A DNA stretch of 20,024 nucleotides from contig CAWUJT010000034.1 of NCBI GenBank assembly GCA_963922715.1, forward strand, positions 1 through 20,024, written 5' to 3'. This document shows, in pieces, positions 1 to 8,917 of this stretch (position 1 is the first letter of the stretch; each line of letters opens with the position of its first letter). Made by a program: the position numbers and the translations under genes. Below the pieces are notes generated by a model, which saw nothing but the letters and a program-made list of their open reading frames with translations, was not told where the DNA came from and did not search any database. This DNA is from CAWUJT01 sp963922715 (GTDB lineage Bacteria > Pseudomonadota > Alphaproteobacteria > Rhodobacterales > Rhodobacteraceae).

Positions 1-1005
1 GCGGCCTGTTCGGTGCGGGAAGTGGACGGTATGTCTCTTGGAAACGTCCCGGGCACGACACAGCAAACTGTTTTCATCGCAACGCAACGGAATACAGAAC
101 AAATTGGCGCTCTTTTTGGCCAAGAACGCAGCGACACCCTGCGCTTCGCCGAGGCAACTGTCTCCATCCCGCCGGATCATGAAAGCGGTCAGATCGAGTG
201 GACGTCAAAAACACCCGACCCGGCGTACGAATTTGCGATCACAGGCCTTGAATCTGCCGAGAACGCACGCGCATTCTCACGGCGCGTGCAGGCACAGCAG
301 GACGATCTGCCCGGTGAAACCCTTGTTTTCATCCACGGCTTCAACACAACCGCCGTCGAAGCAATCTTCCGCCTTGCACAAATCCAAGAAGATTTGCGGC
401 TACGCGATCCAGGGGTGCTGTTCACCTGGCCCTCTGCAGCCCTGCCAACGGGATATATTTATGACCGTGACAGTGTGCTGTTTGCACGTGATGATCTTGT
501 GGAAGTCCTGTCTGCGCTAACACAAGATAACAATCGTGTCATTATCGCAGGCCATTCCATGGGCGCGCACCTGACCATGGAGGTCTTGCGTCAGGCCCGG
601 CTTATGGGAAACGACCGCCTGCTTAATCGGATTTCAGCGGTCATTTTGATGTCCCCGGATATTGATATTGATGTTTTTCACCGCCAGGCGGAAGCCATCG
701 GGACATTACCACAACCCTTTGTCGTTCTGGCAGCTGAACAGGACAGGGCACTGAACATCTCCTCTGTCTTGACAGGACGGCCCCGTTTGGGCAGCACCGT
801 CAACTCCAGCGACATCAATCGCATCGATGTCACACTTCTGGATTTTTCAAAGTTTGCTGTTGGAGATCAGTTTGACCATCTTGTCCCCGTCACCTCACCC
901 GGCGCGATTGAGCTTATGCGCGCCCTGATCGACAGTGGCCTCAGCAATGACACTGATTTTGAAGACTTCCTGAATGCGCCATCACCGAACATGACTGCTG
1001 GCTAA
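1..1005 (+). CDS. DUF900-type alpha/beta hydrolase, probable lipoprotein (5' end cut by window edge)
   Basis: Serine hydrolase of the alpha/beta fold, resembling the DUF900/COG4782 family; substrate unknown. The frame is open from base 1 and reads A-A-C-S before the first GTG (13) and ATG (31), so the start lies to the left. That A-A-C looks like the end of a lipobox, and the true product is probably a membrane-anchored lipoprotein. Visible motifs are an oxyanion-type strand LVFIHGFN (codons near 325-348), the nucleophile elbow GHSMG with Ser codon 556-558, an acid candidate in SPDIDID (652-672), and a catalytic-His candidate in FDHLVPV (874-894). It is convergent with murD: its TAA (1003-1005) interlocks with the murD stop (1002-1004), leaving no room for a terminator. 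Nothing ties it to peptidoglycan except location. Fold is confident; lipoprotein status is inferred from three residues. Confidence 0.8.
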   Translation, partial: AACSVREVDGMSLGNVPGTTQQTVFIATQRNTEQIGALFGQERSDTLRFAEATVSIPPDHESGQIEWTSKTPDPAYEFAITGLESAENARAFSRRVQAQQDDLPGETLVFIHGFNTTAVEAIFRLAQIQEDLRLRDPGVLFTWPSAALPTGYIYDRDSVLFARDDLVEVLSALTQDNNRVIIAGHSMGAHLTMEVLRQARLMGNDRLLNRISAVILMSPDIDIDVFHRQAEAIGTLPQPFVVLAAEQDRALNISSVLTGRPRLGSTVNSSDINRIDVTLLDFSKFAVGDQFDHLVPVTSPGAIELMRALIDSGLSNDTDFEDFLNAPSPNMTAG

Positions 1006-2402
1006 CCAAGCGTTTTTAAGACCTGTGCTGTGAAATCCTCCCCCCGGCGCTCAAAATTGTCGTATTGATCGAAGCTGGCAGCCGCAGGGGCAAGAAGAAC
1101 CACCTCACCGGGCTGCGCTTCCGCACAGGCTTGTGTCACAGCCCGCTCCATTGTGACGCAAATCTCACGCGGTATCTCGCCCAAAGCCAGCGCAAACGTT
1201 TCAGCCTCGCGCCCAATAACGTAGGCTTTGACAACGGTATCGAGATGCGGCCTCAGCACCTTAAGCCCACCATCTTTCATCAACCCTCCACAGATCCAGC
1301 GGATCTTCGGAAAGGCGGAAAGCGCTTGGATTGCTGCATCCACATTCGTAGCTTTGCTGTCGTTGACAAAACGAACGCCTGCGGCCTCGGCAATCACTTG
1401 GCTGCGGTGTTGTAATCCAGGGTAACTGGCCAAAGCCGGTTCAATCTGACGTGGCCCAAGGCCAAGCGCCCGCGCGGCGGCATAGGCCGCGCAAGCATTT
1501 TGATGATTGTGCTGGCCTGGTAGCGCCGCCATCTCGCGCAAATCAATCGCCGCGACTTGACCGCCTTTGCGCCATTCACGCAAAAATCCCTTGCGCGCGG
1601 TCACGCTCCACCCCGGACCATCAAGCTTTTGGGTGACAGACATACGGATCACACGATCATCAGATGCACCTTCTTGCAACTGGTTGGCCAGGAAAAGTCC
1701 CTCGGGTTGGTCCACACCAATCACAGCGCGATCTGGCCCGCCTTCGGAAAACAAGCGCCGTTTGGCCGCGAAATATCCCCCAAGACCCCCATGACGATCC
1801 AGATGATCGGGGGAGAGATTGGTGAACACCGCAATATCAGGGGTCAGCGCACGGGCCAGTTCGATTTGATAGCTCGACAACTCTAGCACGATTACTGCGC
1901 CATCCTCGGGCGCGGGCAGATCCAACACGCCACGTCCGATATTGCCCGCCAAATGGGCGGGCCGTCCCACCTCTTGAAGGATGTGATGGAGCAAGGCCGA
2001 GGTTGTGGATTTCCCGTTTGAACCGGTAATGGCCACAACCCTGGGGGGCACAGCCATCTCCGCCCACTGGTGCTGACCCAGCGAGCGGAAGAACAGCCCA
2101 ATATCATTATCCACCGGAAGACCGCGGGCATAGGCCGCAGCGATTATAGGATGAGGTGCGGGATAAAGATGCGGGATCCCAGGCGAGACCACCAGCTGAT
2201 CCAACTGTGCCAGCGTTTTGTCTTTGCTCAGATCAACAATCTCAAACCCTTCCGCCTCTGCAGCTGCACGACCCCTGTCGCTGTCGTCCCAGCACAGTGG
2301 TCGCGCGCCCCCGGCCTGCAGAGCACGGGCCGCCGACAGGCCCGTGCGGCCTAAGCCCAGAACACCGATTGTGCGTGTCTCAAAACCAAGAACAGGGATC
2401 AT
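1002..2402 (-). CDS. murD: UDP-N-acetylmuramoyl-L-alanine--D-glutamate ligase MurD
   Basis: Cytoplasmic ATP-dependent ligase that adds D-glutamate to UDP-MurNAc-L-Ala in peptidoglycan precursor synthesis. The 466-residue product has a Rossmann-like N-terminus (VLGLGRTGLSAARAL, residues 14-28), the Mur-ligase P-loop ITGSNGKST (125-133), the central motif TNLSPDHLDRH with a downstream YFAAKRRLF, and the C-terminal-domain motif FVNDSKATNVDA typical of MurD. It is slightly longer than E. coli MurD (438). The ATG is preceded by an AGG about five bases upstream. It lies 25 bp behind the SDR gene and is the last gene of the block: the next gene is on the opposite strand with interlocked stops. ftsW and murG, which often follow murD, are not here. 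Confidence 0.97.
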   Translation of the reverse strand: MIPVLGFETRTIGVLGLGRTGLSAARALQAGGARPLCWDDSDRGRAAAEAEGFEIVDLSKDKTLAQLDQLVVSPGIPHLYPAPHPIIAAAYARGLPVDNDIGLFFRSLGQHQWAEMAVPPRVVAITGSNGKSTTSALLHHILQEVGRPAHLAGNIGRGVLDLPAPEDGAVIVLELSSYQIELARALTPDIAVFTNLSPDHLDRHGGLGGYFAAKRRLFSEGGPDRAVIGVDQPEGLFLANQLQEGASDDRVIRMSVTQKLDGPGWSVTARKGFLREWRKGGQVAAIDLREMAALPGQHNHQNACAAYAAARALGLGPRQIEPALASYPGLQHRSQVIAEAAGVRFVNDSKATNVDAAIQALSAFPKIRWICGGLMKDGGLKVLRPHLDTVVKAYVIGREAETFALALGEIPREICVTMERAVTQACAEAQPGEVVLLAPAAASFDQYDNFERRGEDFTAQVLKTLG

Positions 2403-2427
2403 CTTTGCCTATCTTTCAAGGACAGCT

Positions 2428-3075
2428 TTACCACGGAATTGATTTGCAATCGCGGAAAAACTGACCATTGGGCCCACCGTCAGGCTGCCGCGCGAGCCAT
2501 AACGCCGTTGCCGCCCCCTCTGGCGGTGTGCGCGGCGCGCCCGCCCCGCCCATATCGGTGTGCACCCAGCCTGGGCACATTGCATTCACCGTCACGCCTT
2601 TGGGCAGATCACGGGGCAAAGCATGGGTTAAGGCATTGAGCGCCGCCTTGGCCACGCCATAGGCCCCAGGGCCTGCCAAACCTTCGGCAAAACTGCCCCA
2701 ACCGGAAGAGAGATTGACAATCCGCCCCCAGCCTTGCGCCGCCATGTGGGGCATCACCGCTCGGATCAACTGTAAGGGACCGCGCACCATAACCTGCAGG
2801 GCGTCATCAAAATCACTGTCCTCTGCCAGCAAAGAGGCAGAGCCTAGAATACCTGCGTTGTTGATCAAAACATCCACCTGCATGTCAGCGGCGCGCTGTA
2901 AGGTTTCGGGCCGCATCAGGTCAATCTCGACGGCTTCGCCGCCAAGCTCAGCCGCGACCGCTTGTCCTGTGGCGAAGTCTCGCGCCCCCACCAAGACCTG
3001 ATGATCCTCAGTCAAGCCTTGCGCTATGGCCCTGCCGATCCCGCGGGTTGCGCCTGTTATGAGGGCTCGTTTCAT
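2428..3075 (-). CDS. Short-chain dehydrogenase/reductase between mraY and murD
   Basis: Probable NAD(P)H-dependent oxidoreductase of the classical SDR superfamily; substrate not predictable. Seen in 215 residues: cofactor motif TGATRGIG (7-14), NNAG (72-75), active-site serine candidates in NLSSGWG (123/124), YGVAK with Tyr139 and Lys143, and the PGWVHTDMGG loop after the active site. The Arg after the second strand (GAR, residue 32) favours NADPH by family experience. It is shorter than most SDRs (about 250). It starts 25 bp after the mraY stop and ends 25 bp before murD, on the same strand, so it is almost certainly co-transcribed with them. No SDR belongs to the usual dcw set, so this is an inserted gene. 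Family is confident; a wall-related role is not supported. Confidence 0.9.
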   Translation of the reverse strand: MKRALITGATRGIGRAIAQGLTEDHQVLVGARDFATGQAVAAELGGEAVEIDLMRPETLQRAADMQVDVLINNAGILGSASLLAEDSDFDDALQVMVRGPLQLIRAVMPHMAAQGWGRIVNLSSGWGSFAEGLAGPGAYGVAKAALNALTHALPRDLPKGVTVNAMCPGWVHTDMGGAGAPRTPPEGAATALWLARQPDGGPNGQFFRDCKSIPW

Positions 3076-3100
3076 ATCGCTTTGCTTCTTTACCTTTGCA

Positions 3101-4183
3101 TTAACGTAGTTTCAACGTGGCCAAGCCAATCAACGCCAACACCAGTGAGATAATCCAAAATCGGATCACGACTTGCGGCTCTGCCCAGCCCTTTTTCTCG
3201 AAGTGATGGTGGATGGGGGCCATCAGAAACACCCGTTTGCCAGTGCGTTTGAAATACAGCACCTGGATGATAACAGACAGCGCCTCCATCACGAAAATCC
3301 CGCCCACAATGGCCAGAACAAGCTCATGCTTGGTGATGACCGCGATTGCGCCTAAGGCCCCGCCCAAAGCCAGCGATCCTGTATCCCCCATGAAGACAGC
3401 GGCAGGCGGGGCGTTGTACCACAAAAATCCCAGGCCGCCGCCGATCAGGGCCGAGGTGAAGATCAGCAATTCGCCGGTGTTTTCGACGTAATGCACGCCA
3501 AGATAGCTGGTGAAATCCGTGCGCCCCACCACATAAGCGATGACCCCCAAGGTGCCCGCGGCAATCATCACCGGCATGATCGCCAGCCCGTCTAAGCCGT
3601 CGGTGAGGTTCACGGCGTTGGCCGCGCCAACTATCACGATCATGGCGAAGGGGATAAACAACATGCCTAAATTGAGCAGCACGTCTTTGAAAACAGGCAG
3701 GGCAAGTTTTTGGCTCAATTCAGGTGTGTGGAGATAGGCAGCCGCCCATCCGGCAATGGCGGCAATCAAAAGGCCCAGCGCGATGCGGAAGCGCCCGGAC
3801 AAACCTTTGGTGTTGTTTTGGCTGACCTTCCTGTAGTCATCCACAAATCCAATCGCGCCAAAAGAAAAGGTGACATACAGCGTCAGCCACACATAGGGGT
3901 TGTCGAGCCTGGCCCACAGCAGGGTTGACACCAAAAGCGCCCCAAGGATCAACACGCCGCCCATCGTGGGTGTGCCAGCCTTGGACATATGGCTTTCAGG
4001 ACCATCTGCGCGAATGGGTTGGCCATGGATTTGCGTGCGGCGCAACATATTGATGAGCGGCGGACCAAATAGGAAGCCAAAGATCAAGGCCGTGAAAAAA
4101 GCCCCTCCAGCGCGGAAAGTGATATAGCGAAAAAGGTTGAAGATATCGCCACCATCAGAGAAGGCGGTTAGCCAGTAAAACAT
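3101..4183 (-). CDS. mraY: Phospho-N-acetylmuramoyl-pentapeptide-transferase MraY
   Basis: Polytopic inner-membrane enzyme that transfers phospho-MurNAc-pentapeptide from UDP to undecaprenyl phosphate, making lipid I. The 360-residue length matches the family. Signature regions: TPTMGG (71-76) on the first cytoplasmic loop, the Asp pair in GFVDDYRK (115-116), NLTDGLDGL (192-200), FMGDTGSLALGG with Asp267, and the MAPIHHHFE loop with the HHH at 325-327. Many hydrophobic segments are visible, consistent with ten TM helices. It starts 30 bp after murF, with AAGGA and GAGG upstream of the ATG. It is followed unusually by an SDR gene rather than directly by murD. Confidence 0.97.
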   Translation of the reverse strand: MFYWLTAFSDGGDIFNLFRYITFRAGGAFFTALIFGFLFGPPLINMLRRTQIHGQPIRADGPESHMSKAGTPTMGGVLILGALLVSTLLWARLDNPYVWLTLYVTFSFGAIGFVDDYRKVSQNNTKGLSGRFRIALGLLIAAIAGWAAAYLHTPELSQKLALPVFKDVLLNLGMLFIPFAMIVIVGAANAVNLTDGLDGLAIMPVMIAAGTLGVIAYVVGRTDFTSYLGVHYVENTGELLIFTSALIGGGLGFLWYNAPPAAVFMGDTGSLALGGALGAIAVITKHELVLAIVGGIFVMEALSVIIQVLYFKRTGKRVFLMAPIHHHFEKKGWAEPQVVIRFWIISLVLALIGLATLKLR

Positions 4184-4213
4184 GCCTCGGGGTCCTTAAA
4201 TGTCTTTGTGTTG

Positions 4214-5617
4214 TTACATTTGGCCTTGGCCTAATTCTGAAATCGCGTCAACCACATGCGACATGCCCATCGATAAAGAGCCCTTCACCAGCACAATATC
4301 GCCAGGCTGGAGCAGATCACGGATAAGGTGTGAAATCTCCTTGGCCTGGGCAACACTTAAACCGCGCTGGTGCTCTGGCAAAGCATTATGGAACTGTTTC
4401 ATCAACGCACCGACGCAGTGAAATATATCAATCGTCTCTGTATCGGGGTATTGAGAGAGTTCTGTATGCAGTTGTACTTCCTCTGGGCCAAGTTCTTTCA
4501 TATCGCCAAGGATCGCGATGCGCCGCCCGCCTGTCGAAGGTTGGCTTTGAGCCAAAAGCGTGAGGGCCGCTGTTACCGAGGTTGGATTGGCGTTGTAACT
4601 GTCATCAATCACATCAATCCCCACATCAGGGTTTTCAGGATCCAGTCTGATAAACTGCCGCGCGCCGCGCCCCCGAGGTGGGCTCCAGGCGGCGAGATCA
4701 CGTGCGGCCCGGGAAAGATCGGCGCCCAGGGCATGACAACTGGCCAAAACGGCCAAAGCATTCAGGGCAAAATGTCGTCCCTCTGTTGCTAATGTGAAGG
4801 TGATCTTGCCCCAAGGCGTGCTCGCAACACAACAAAGGCCGGTGTCTTCTTTTGCAACCGAGATCAAGCGCCAATCGGCTTGGGCGCTTTCACCAAAACT
4901 TTCCGCATTTCCCGCTATGGCGGCCTCTAGGATCGGCGATACATTAAGGTCGGCATTCCACAACGCACAGCCCCGCGGCCCAAGTCCAGAATAAATCGCA
5001 GCTTTCTCACGGGCAATGCCCTCTATACCATCTGCAAAGGCCTCCAGATGAACCGGACCAACGGTTGTCACAAGCGCGACATTAGGTTGTGTCATGCGCG
5101 CAAGCGGTGCGATCTCCCCTGGATGGTTCATGCCAATTTCAACGACCCCATACTGGGCATTCTGCGGCATACGGGCGAGTGTCAGCGGCACGCCCCAGTG
5201 ATTGTTGAAACTCTTCTCAGCAGCATGGGTTTTGGCTTGTGCCCTCAGCACATGGGCCGCCATCTCTTTGGTGGAGGTTTTGCCAACGCTGCCGGTGATG
5301 GCCAGAACCTTGGCTTGTGTGCGGACCCGCGCTGCGCGTGCTAAGGCCTCTAACCCCTGCTGAACATCTTCAACGATCAGAAGTGGTGCGGTCGGATCAA
5401 CGCCCTCTGGCAGGCGAGAGACCATGGCGGCGCCCGCGCCTTTTGACAGCGCATCCGCGACAAAATCATGTCCATCACGGGCCGCGCTCAGCGCAATGAA
5501 CATATCACCGGGGGATAGGCTCCGGCTGTCGATTGAAAGCCCCGTCACATGCCAATCCCCTTGCGCCTGGCCCCGTGTGGCTTGGGCGGCGCTGTCCGAA
5601 CGCCATAGCGGGTTCAT
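4214..5617 (-). CDS. murF: UDP-N-acetylmuramoyl-tripeptide--D-alanyl-D-alanine ligase MurF
   Basis: Cytoplasmic ligase that adds D-Ala-D-Ala to the UDP-MurNAc-tripeptide, completing the pentapeptide used by MraY. The 467 residues show an N-terminal substrate domain (SIDSRSLSPGDMFIAL, 28-43), P-loop ITGSVGKTSTK (107-117), KSFNNHWGVPLTL typical of MurF, GVVEIGMNHPGEI, and the C-terminal motif DDSYNANPTSV followed by AILGDMKELG. The ATG overlaps the murE stop in an ATGA (5614-5617), so translation is probably coupled. Length and motif order are normal. Confidence 0.97.
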   Translation of the reverse strand: MNPLWRSDSAAQATRGQAQGDWHVTGLSIDSRSLSPGDMFIALSAARDGHDFVADALSKGAGAAMVSRLPEGVDPTAPLLIVEDVQQGLEALARAARVRTQAKVLAITGSVGKTSTKEMAAHVLRAQAKTHAAEKSFNNHWGVPLTLARMPQNAQYGVVEIGMNHPGEIAPLARMTQPNVALVTTVGPVHLEAFADGIEGIAREKAAIYSGLGPRGCALWNADLNVSPILEAAIAGNAESFGESAQADWRLISVAKEDTGLCCVASTPWGKITFTLATEGRHFALNALAVLASCHALGADLSRAARDLAAWSPPRGRGARQFIRLDPENPDVGIDVIDDSYNANPTSVTAALTLLAQSQPSTGGRRIAILGDMKELGPEEVQLHTELSQYPDTETIDIFHCVGALMKQFHNALPEHQRGLSVAQAKEISHLIRDLLQPGDIVLVKGSLSMGMSHVVDAISELGQGQM

Positions 5618-7095
5618 GTCCGATCCCCAGCACGCAGGATTTCAACGGAAATACTCGCTTGTTCGGCGTCATCAAAGGGATAAACTGTGTCTCCGACAGT
5701 CTGCCCCGTCTCATGCCCTTTGCCCATTATCAGAAGCGCATCGCCAGGTCCTAGCGCATCCACCCCACGCAGGATTGCCTCGGCCCGATCCCCAACCTCT
5801 TGTGCGGCCGGGGCACCGACCAACACTTCGGCACGAATGCGGGCAGCCTCCTCTGTGCGCGGATTGTCATCGGTTACGATCACATGATCGGCATGGTTGG
5901 CCGCGGCCTGCCCCATCAAGGGCCGTTTGCCGCGATCTCGGTCACCCCCTGCCCCGATAATAGCCACGATCCGGCCCATGACATGCGGCCTGAGGGCTTG
6001 CAGGGCTGTGGCAATGGCATCCGGGGTATGGGCGTAATCCACAAAAACAGCGGCACCATTTGCTTTAACGGCGGCTTTCTCCATCCGCCCCCGGACTGTT
6101 TTAAGCTTGGGTAAAACATCGAAGACGGCTTCGGGGTCTTCCCCTGCGCCAATCGCCAAACCCGCCGCCACCAGCACATTCGATGCTTGAAATCCCCCGA
6201 TCAAATCCAGCAGAACCTGATGCTCTGCCCCTTGCCAGCGGAACAAAAGCTCTTGCCCTGTTGCGATAAACCTTTGACCTAAAAGCTGTAACCGCGCGCT
6301 GTCTGCATGACCCACCCCCAGAAGTTCGTGCCCATAGGCCTGGGCCATCTGCGCAAGCTCCAGTCCCTTCGCGTCATCAAGATTGATGACTGCGACACGT
6401 CCAGAGGGCAACAGTTCGGTAAAAAGCCGGGCCTTGGCGGCGAAATAGGCGTCAAACGTTTTGTGGTAATCAAGATGATCCTGACTGAAGTTTGTAAAGG
6501 CAGCAGCAGCAAGATTGACAGCGTCAAGACGCCGTTGATCCAGACCGTGGGAAGAGGCCTCCATCGCCGCGTGATCAACATCTGCCGCCGCCATCTCGGC
6601 CAGGATGCGGTGTAATGTGATCGGCTCTGGCGTGGTGTGTATCCCAGGGGCAGAAAAGCCGCCCTCTACGCCTGTGGTGCCGATATTGGTGGCTTGATAC
6701 CCTAAGGCTTCCCAGATTTGCCGGGTAAAACTGGCGACAGACGTTTTGCCGTTTGTCCCTGTCACAGCCACCATGGTTTCGGGTTGGGCCCCAAACCAAA
6801 GCGCCGCCGCCCCAGACAGAGCCGCGCGGGGATCTTGCACCACAATGAGGGCAGCAGATGTATCGGCCAGAACATCCCCGGCCAATGCTGCACCCGCGGC
6901 ATCCGTTAACACCGCTGCGGCCTGCATACGCAGCGCGTATGAAATAAATTCGGCCCCATGCACGCGTGTCCCGGGTAATGCGGCAAACAAACTGCCCGCT
7001 TGCACCAACCGGCTATCAACGGCGAGACCCATGATCTGTGGATCCCCACCGCGTTGCGCTTTAAGCCCTAAATCCGAAAGACGTTTTTTGAGCAT
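5614..7095 (-). CDS. murE: UDP-N-acetylmuramoyl-L-alanyl-D-glutamate--2,6-diaminopimelate ligase MurE
   Basis: Cytoplasmic ligase that adds the third stem-peptide residue. The DNPR motif (residues 410-413) is the known mark of meso-diaminopimelate-specific MurE, so the wall is the Gram-negative DAP type. Other motifs: DSR near residue 27, P-loop VTGTNGKTS (111-119), MEASSHGL, FTNFSQDHLDYH, FVDYAHTPDAI, GAGGDRDRGKRP, and a C-terminal GKGHE. The 493-residue length is typical. A good Shine-Dalgarno (AGGGGAG) lies a few bases before the ATG. It starts 25 bp after the ftsI stop and overlaps murF by 4 bp. Confidence 0.97.
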   Translation of the reverse strand: MLKKRLSDLGLKAQRGGDPQIMGLAVDSRLVQAGSLFAALPGTRVHGAEFISYALRMQAAAVLTDAAGAALAGDVLADTSAALIVVQDPRAALSGAAALWFGAQPETMVAVTGTNGKTSVASFTRQIWEALGYQATNIGTTGVEGGFSAPGIHTTPEPITLHRILAEMAAADVDHAAMEASSHGLDQRRLDAVNLAAAAFTNFSQDHLDYHKTFDAYFAAKARLFTELLPSGRVAVINLDDAKGLELAQMAQAYGHELLGVGHADSARLQLLGQRFIATGQELLFRWQGAEHQVLLDLIGGFQASNVLVAAGLAIGAGEDPEAVFDVLPKLKTVRGRMEKAAVKANGAAVFVDYAHTPDAIATALQALRPHVMGRIVAIIGAGGDRDRGKRPLMGQAAANHADHVIVTDDNPRTEEAARIRAEVLVGAPAAQEVGDRAEAILRGVDALGPGDALLIMGKGHETGQTVGDTVYPFDDAEQASISVEILRAGDRT

Positions 7096-7120
7096 CAGCG
7101 CTCCCCTTTTTGAGATACGC

Positions 7121-8917
7121 TCAATTTGCCGAGAAGGCTATGGCAAGATGAGGGGAGGATGCAATGGCAGGTCGTATCCCAAGTAAAGGTGCGACCCGCC
7201 GGATGATTTCTGCCGCGACAGGGACTGCTGTCCAGCCTGCGGTGCGCCGTGGCTCAAGGCCACTGCGATCTTCTGGTTCATCCAGAGTAACCACCAACAC
7301 ATATTGCGGTGCTTCTGCCGGGAAGAAGCTTGCAAAGGTCGTAAGCACTTTGTCGTCGTAATATCCCCCTTCAGGGTTGGGTTTGTCGGCAGTTCCGGTT
7401 TTGCCACCGACTGTATAGGCTTTTGTATAAGCGTCCATTCGCGCAAATGAGGCCGTACCCTGCGGTGCGTTGACCGCGTCAACAAGCATATCTTGCATTT
7501 GTTCTGAGACACTTTGTGAAATCACACGCACGCCGCTTTGCGGTTCAGACCGCTGAAGAAGCGTAGGGGTGACGCGTGTGCCGCCATTGACCAATGTGGC
7601 ATAGGCAGCCGCCAGATGCAGCGGTGAAGTCGAAAAACCATGGCCGTAGCTGATCGTCATCGTGTTAATCAAACGCCATGGATCGGGCATAAGAGGACGC
7701 ACGGATCGCGCTTCCATCATCTCTAGTGCGGTTGGTTGTGCGAGTCCTAACGCCTCTAAGAAGGCACGTTGGCGATCTCCCCCGATTTCCATTGCAATGC
7801 GCGCTGTGCCAACATTGGAAGACCGAACCAAAATGTCGTGCACAGAAAGCTCTTGCCCCATGTCGTGAAAGTCGCGGATTGGGGGGCCGCCATCGCGTAA
7901 AGGACCCCGGACATCAATGCGGCTTTCCGGCGTATAAAGCCCAAGTTCAATCGCCTGGGCAATCGTGAAAGGTTTGAATGTGGAGCCTAATTCATAAACA
8001 CCCTGAACGGCACGATTGAAAAGAGGGTCAATAGCCTGTGCCACGCGCGGATGATCGTTTGGATCATAGTCAGGCAAACTGGCCAAGGCAATGACTTCGC
8101 CGGTGTGAATGTGCATAAGCACCGCTGTCGCCGCCTGAGCATTCATCAGCTTCATCCCGTCCTCTAACACACGTTCCGTAGCGGCTTGCACACTTAGATC
8201 CAGCGAAAGGAACAAGGGCTCGCTTTCCTGAGCAGGATCGCGCAATACATCGTCAAAATAGGCTTCCACACCGCGTCTTCCGACGATTTCTGCGGAATTC
8301 ACCCCCTCTTCGCCATAGCCGGCACCGCCCAGCACATGCGCAGCAATCGGTCCGTTTGGATAAAGTCGCATGTCGCGTGGACCAAACAGCAATCCTGGCT
8401 CTCCCAGATCATGTACCTGCTGCATTTGTTCTGGTGACAGATTGCGACGGACCCAAATAAAGCGTTGTCCAGATGTAAACCGTGCCTGCCAGGTCGCGGC
8501 GTCCAAATCAGGGAAGATACGGGCCAACCCTTGCGCTGCAGCCTCTGGGTCAACCATGATGTGAGGTTGTGCATAGAGTGCTTTGGAGGCGAGATTGGTT
8601 GCCAAAATACGACCGTTGCGATCCACGATATCGGCGCGCGTATCAACAATCGCAGAGCCGTGGACACTAGCGAAACGTGGCTCTTGTGCGGGTGTCGTTG
8701 CAATCCAGATCATGCGGGTCCCAACTGTTATGAAACTCACAAACAGTGCAACCATAACAAATATCAGCCGTGATGTCTCTCTGATGCGCAGCTCTTCATA
8801 GGTATTGTCCCAACGGCGCTTGCGCTCTTGTTCTTCTATGGTTTCCGGCGTCGTCCCAAATCGCTCAGCACTGAGAATACGCGCCAAAGGACGCAATGGT
8901 CTGCGGCGAAACGTCAT
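7121..8917 (-). CDS. ftsI: Septal peptidoglycan D,D-transpeptidase FtsI (PBP3)
   Basis: Class B penicillin-binding protein that cross-links septal peptidoglycan in the divisome. The 598 residues hold a basic cytoplasmic tail, one TM segment (about 51-72), a pedestal/dimerisation domain, and a transpeptidase domain with all three active-site motifs: STFK (catalytic Ser312, 312-315), SSN (366-368) and KTGTA (506-510). The ATG overlaps the ftsL stop in an ATGA (8914-8917). The C-terminus (residues after about 580) is short and not notably extended. Length is normal for alphaproteobacterial FtsI. Confidence 0.96.
   Translation of the reverse strand: MTFRRRPLRPLARILSAERFGTTPETIEEQERKRRWDNTYEELRIRETSRLIFVMVALFVSFITVGTRMIWIATTPAQEPRFASVHGSAIVDTRADIVDRNGRILATNLASKALYAQPHIMVDPEAAAQGLARIFPDLDAATWQARFTSGQRFIWVRRNLSPEQMQQVHDLGEPGLLFGPRDMRLYPNGPIAAHVLGGAGYGEEGVNSAEIVGRRGVEAYFDDVLRDPAQESEPLFLSLDLSVQAATERVLEDGMKLMNAQAATAVLMHIHTGEVIALASLPDYDPNDHPRVAQAIDPLFNRAVQGVYELGSTFKPFTIAQAIELGLYTPESRIDVRGPLRDGGPPIRDFHDMGQELSVHDILVRSSNVGTARIAMEIGGDRQRAFLEALGLAQPTALEMMEARSVRPLMPDPWRLINTMTISYGHGFSTSPLHLAAAYATLVNGGTRVTPTLLQRSEPQSGVRVISQSVSEQMQDMLVDAVNAPQGTASFARMDAYTKAYTVGGKTGTADKPNPEGGYYDDKVLTTFASFFPAEAPQYVLVVTLDEPEDRSGLEPRRTAGWTAVPVAAEIIRRVAPLLGIRPAIASSPHLAIAFSAN

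Noticed and set aside
38..520. 160-codon plus-strand frame inside the hydrolase gene
   Set aside because: Out-of-frame shadow: low-complexity basic/Ser-rich product, no motifs, and overlaps a clear hydrolase fold.
5424..5960. 178-codon plus-strand frame antisense to murF and murE
   Set aside because: Spans the murE-murF junction on the opposite strand; composition is typical of antisense shadow in GC-rich DNA.
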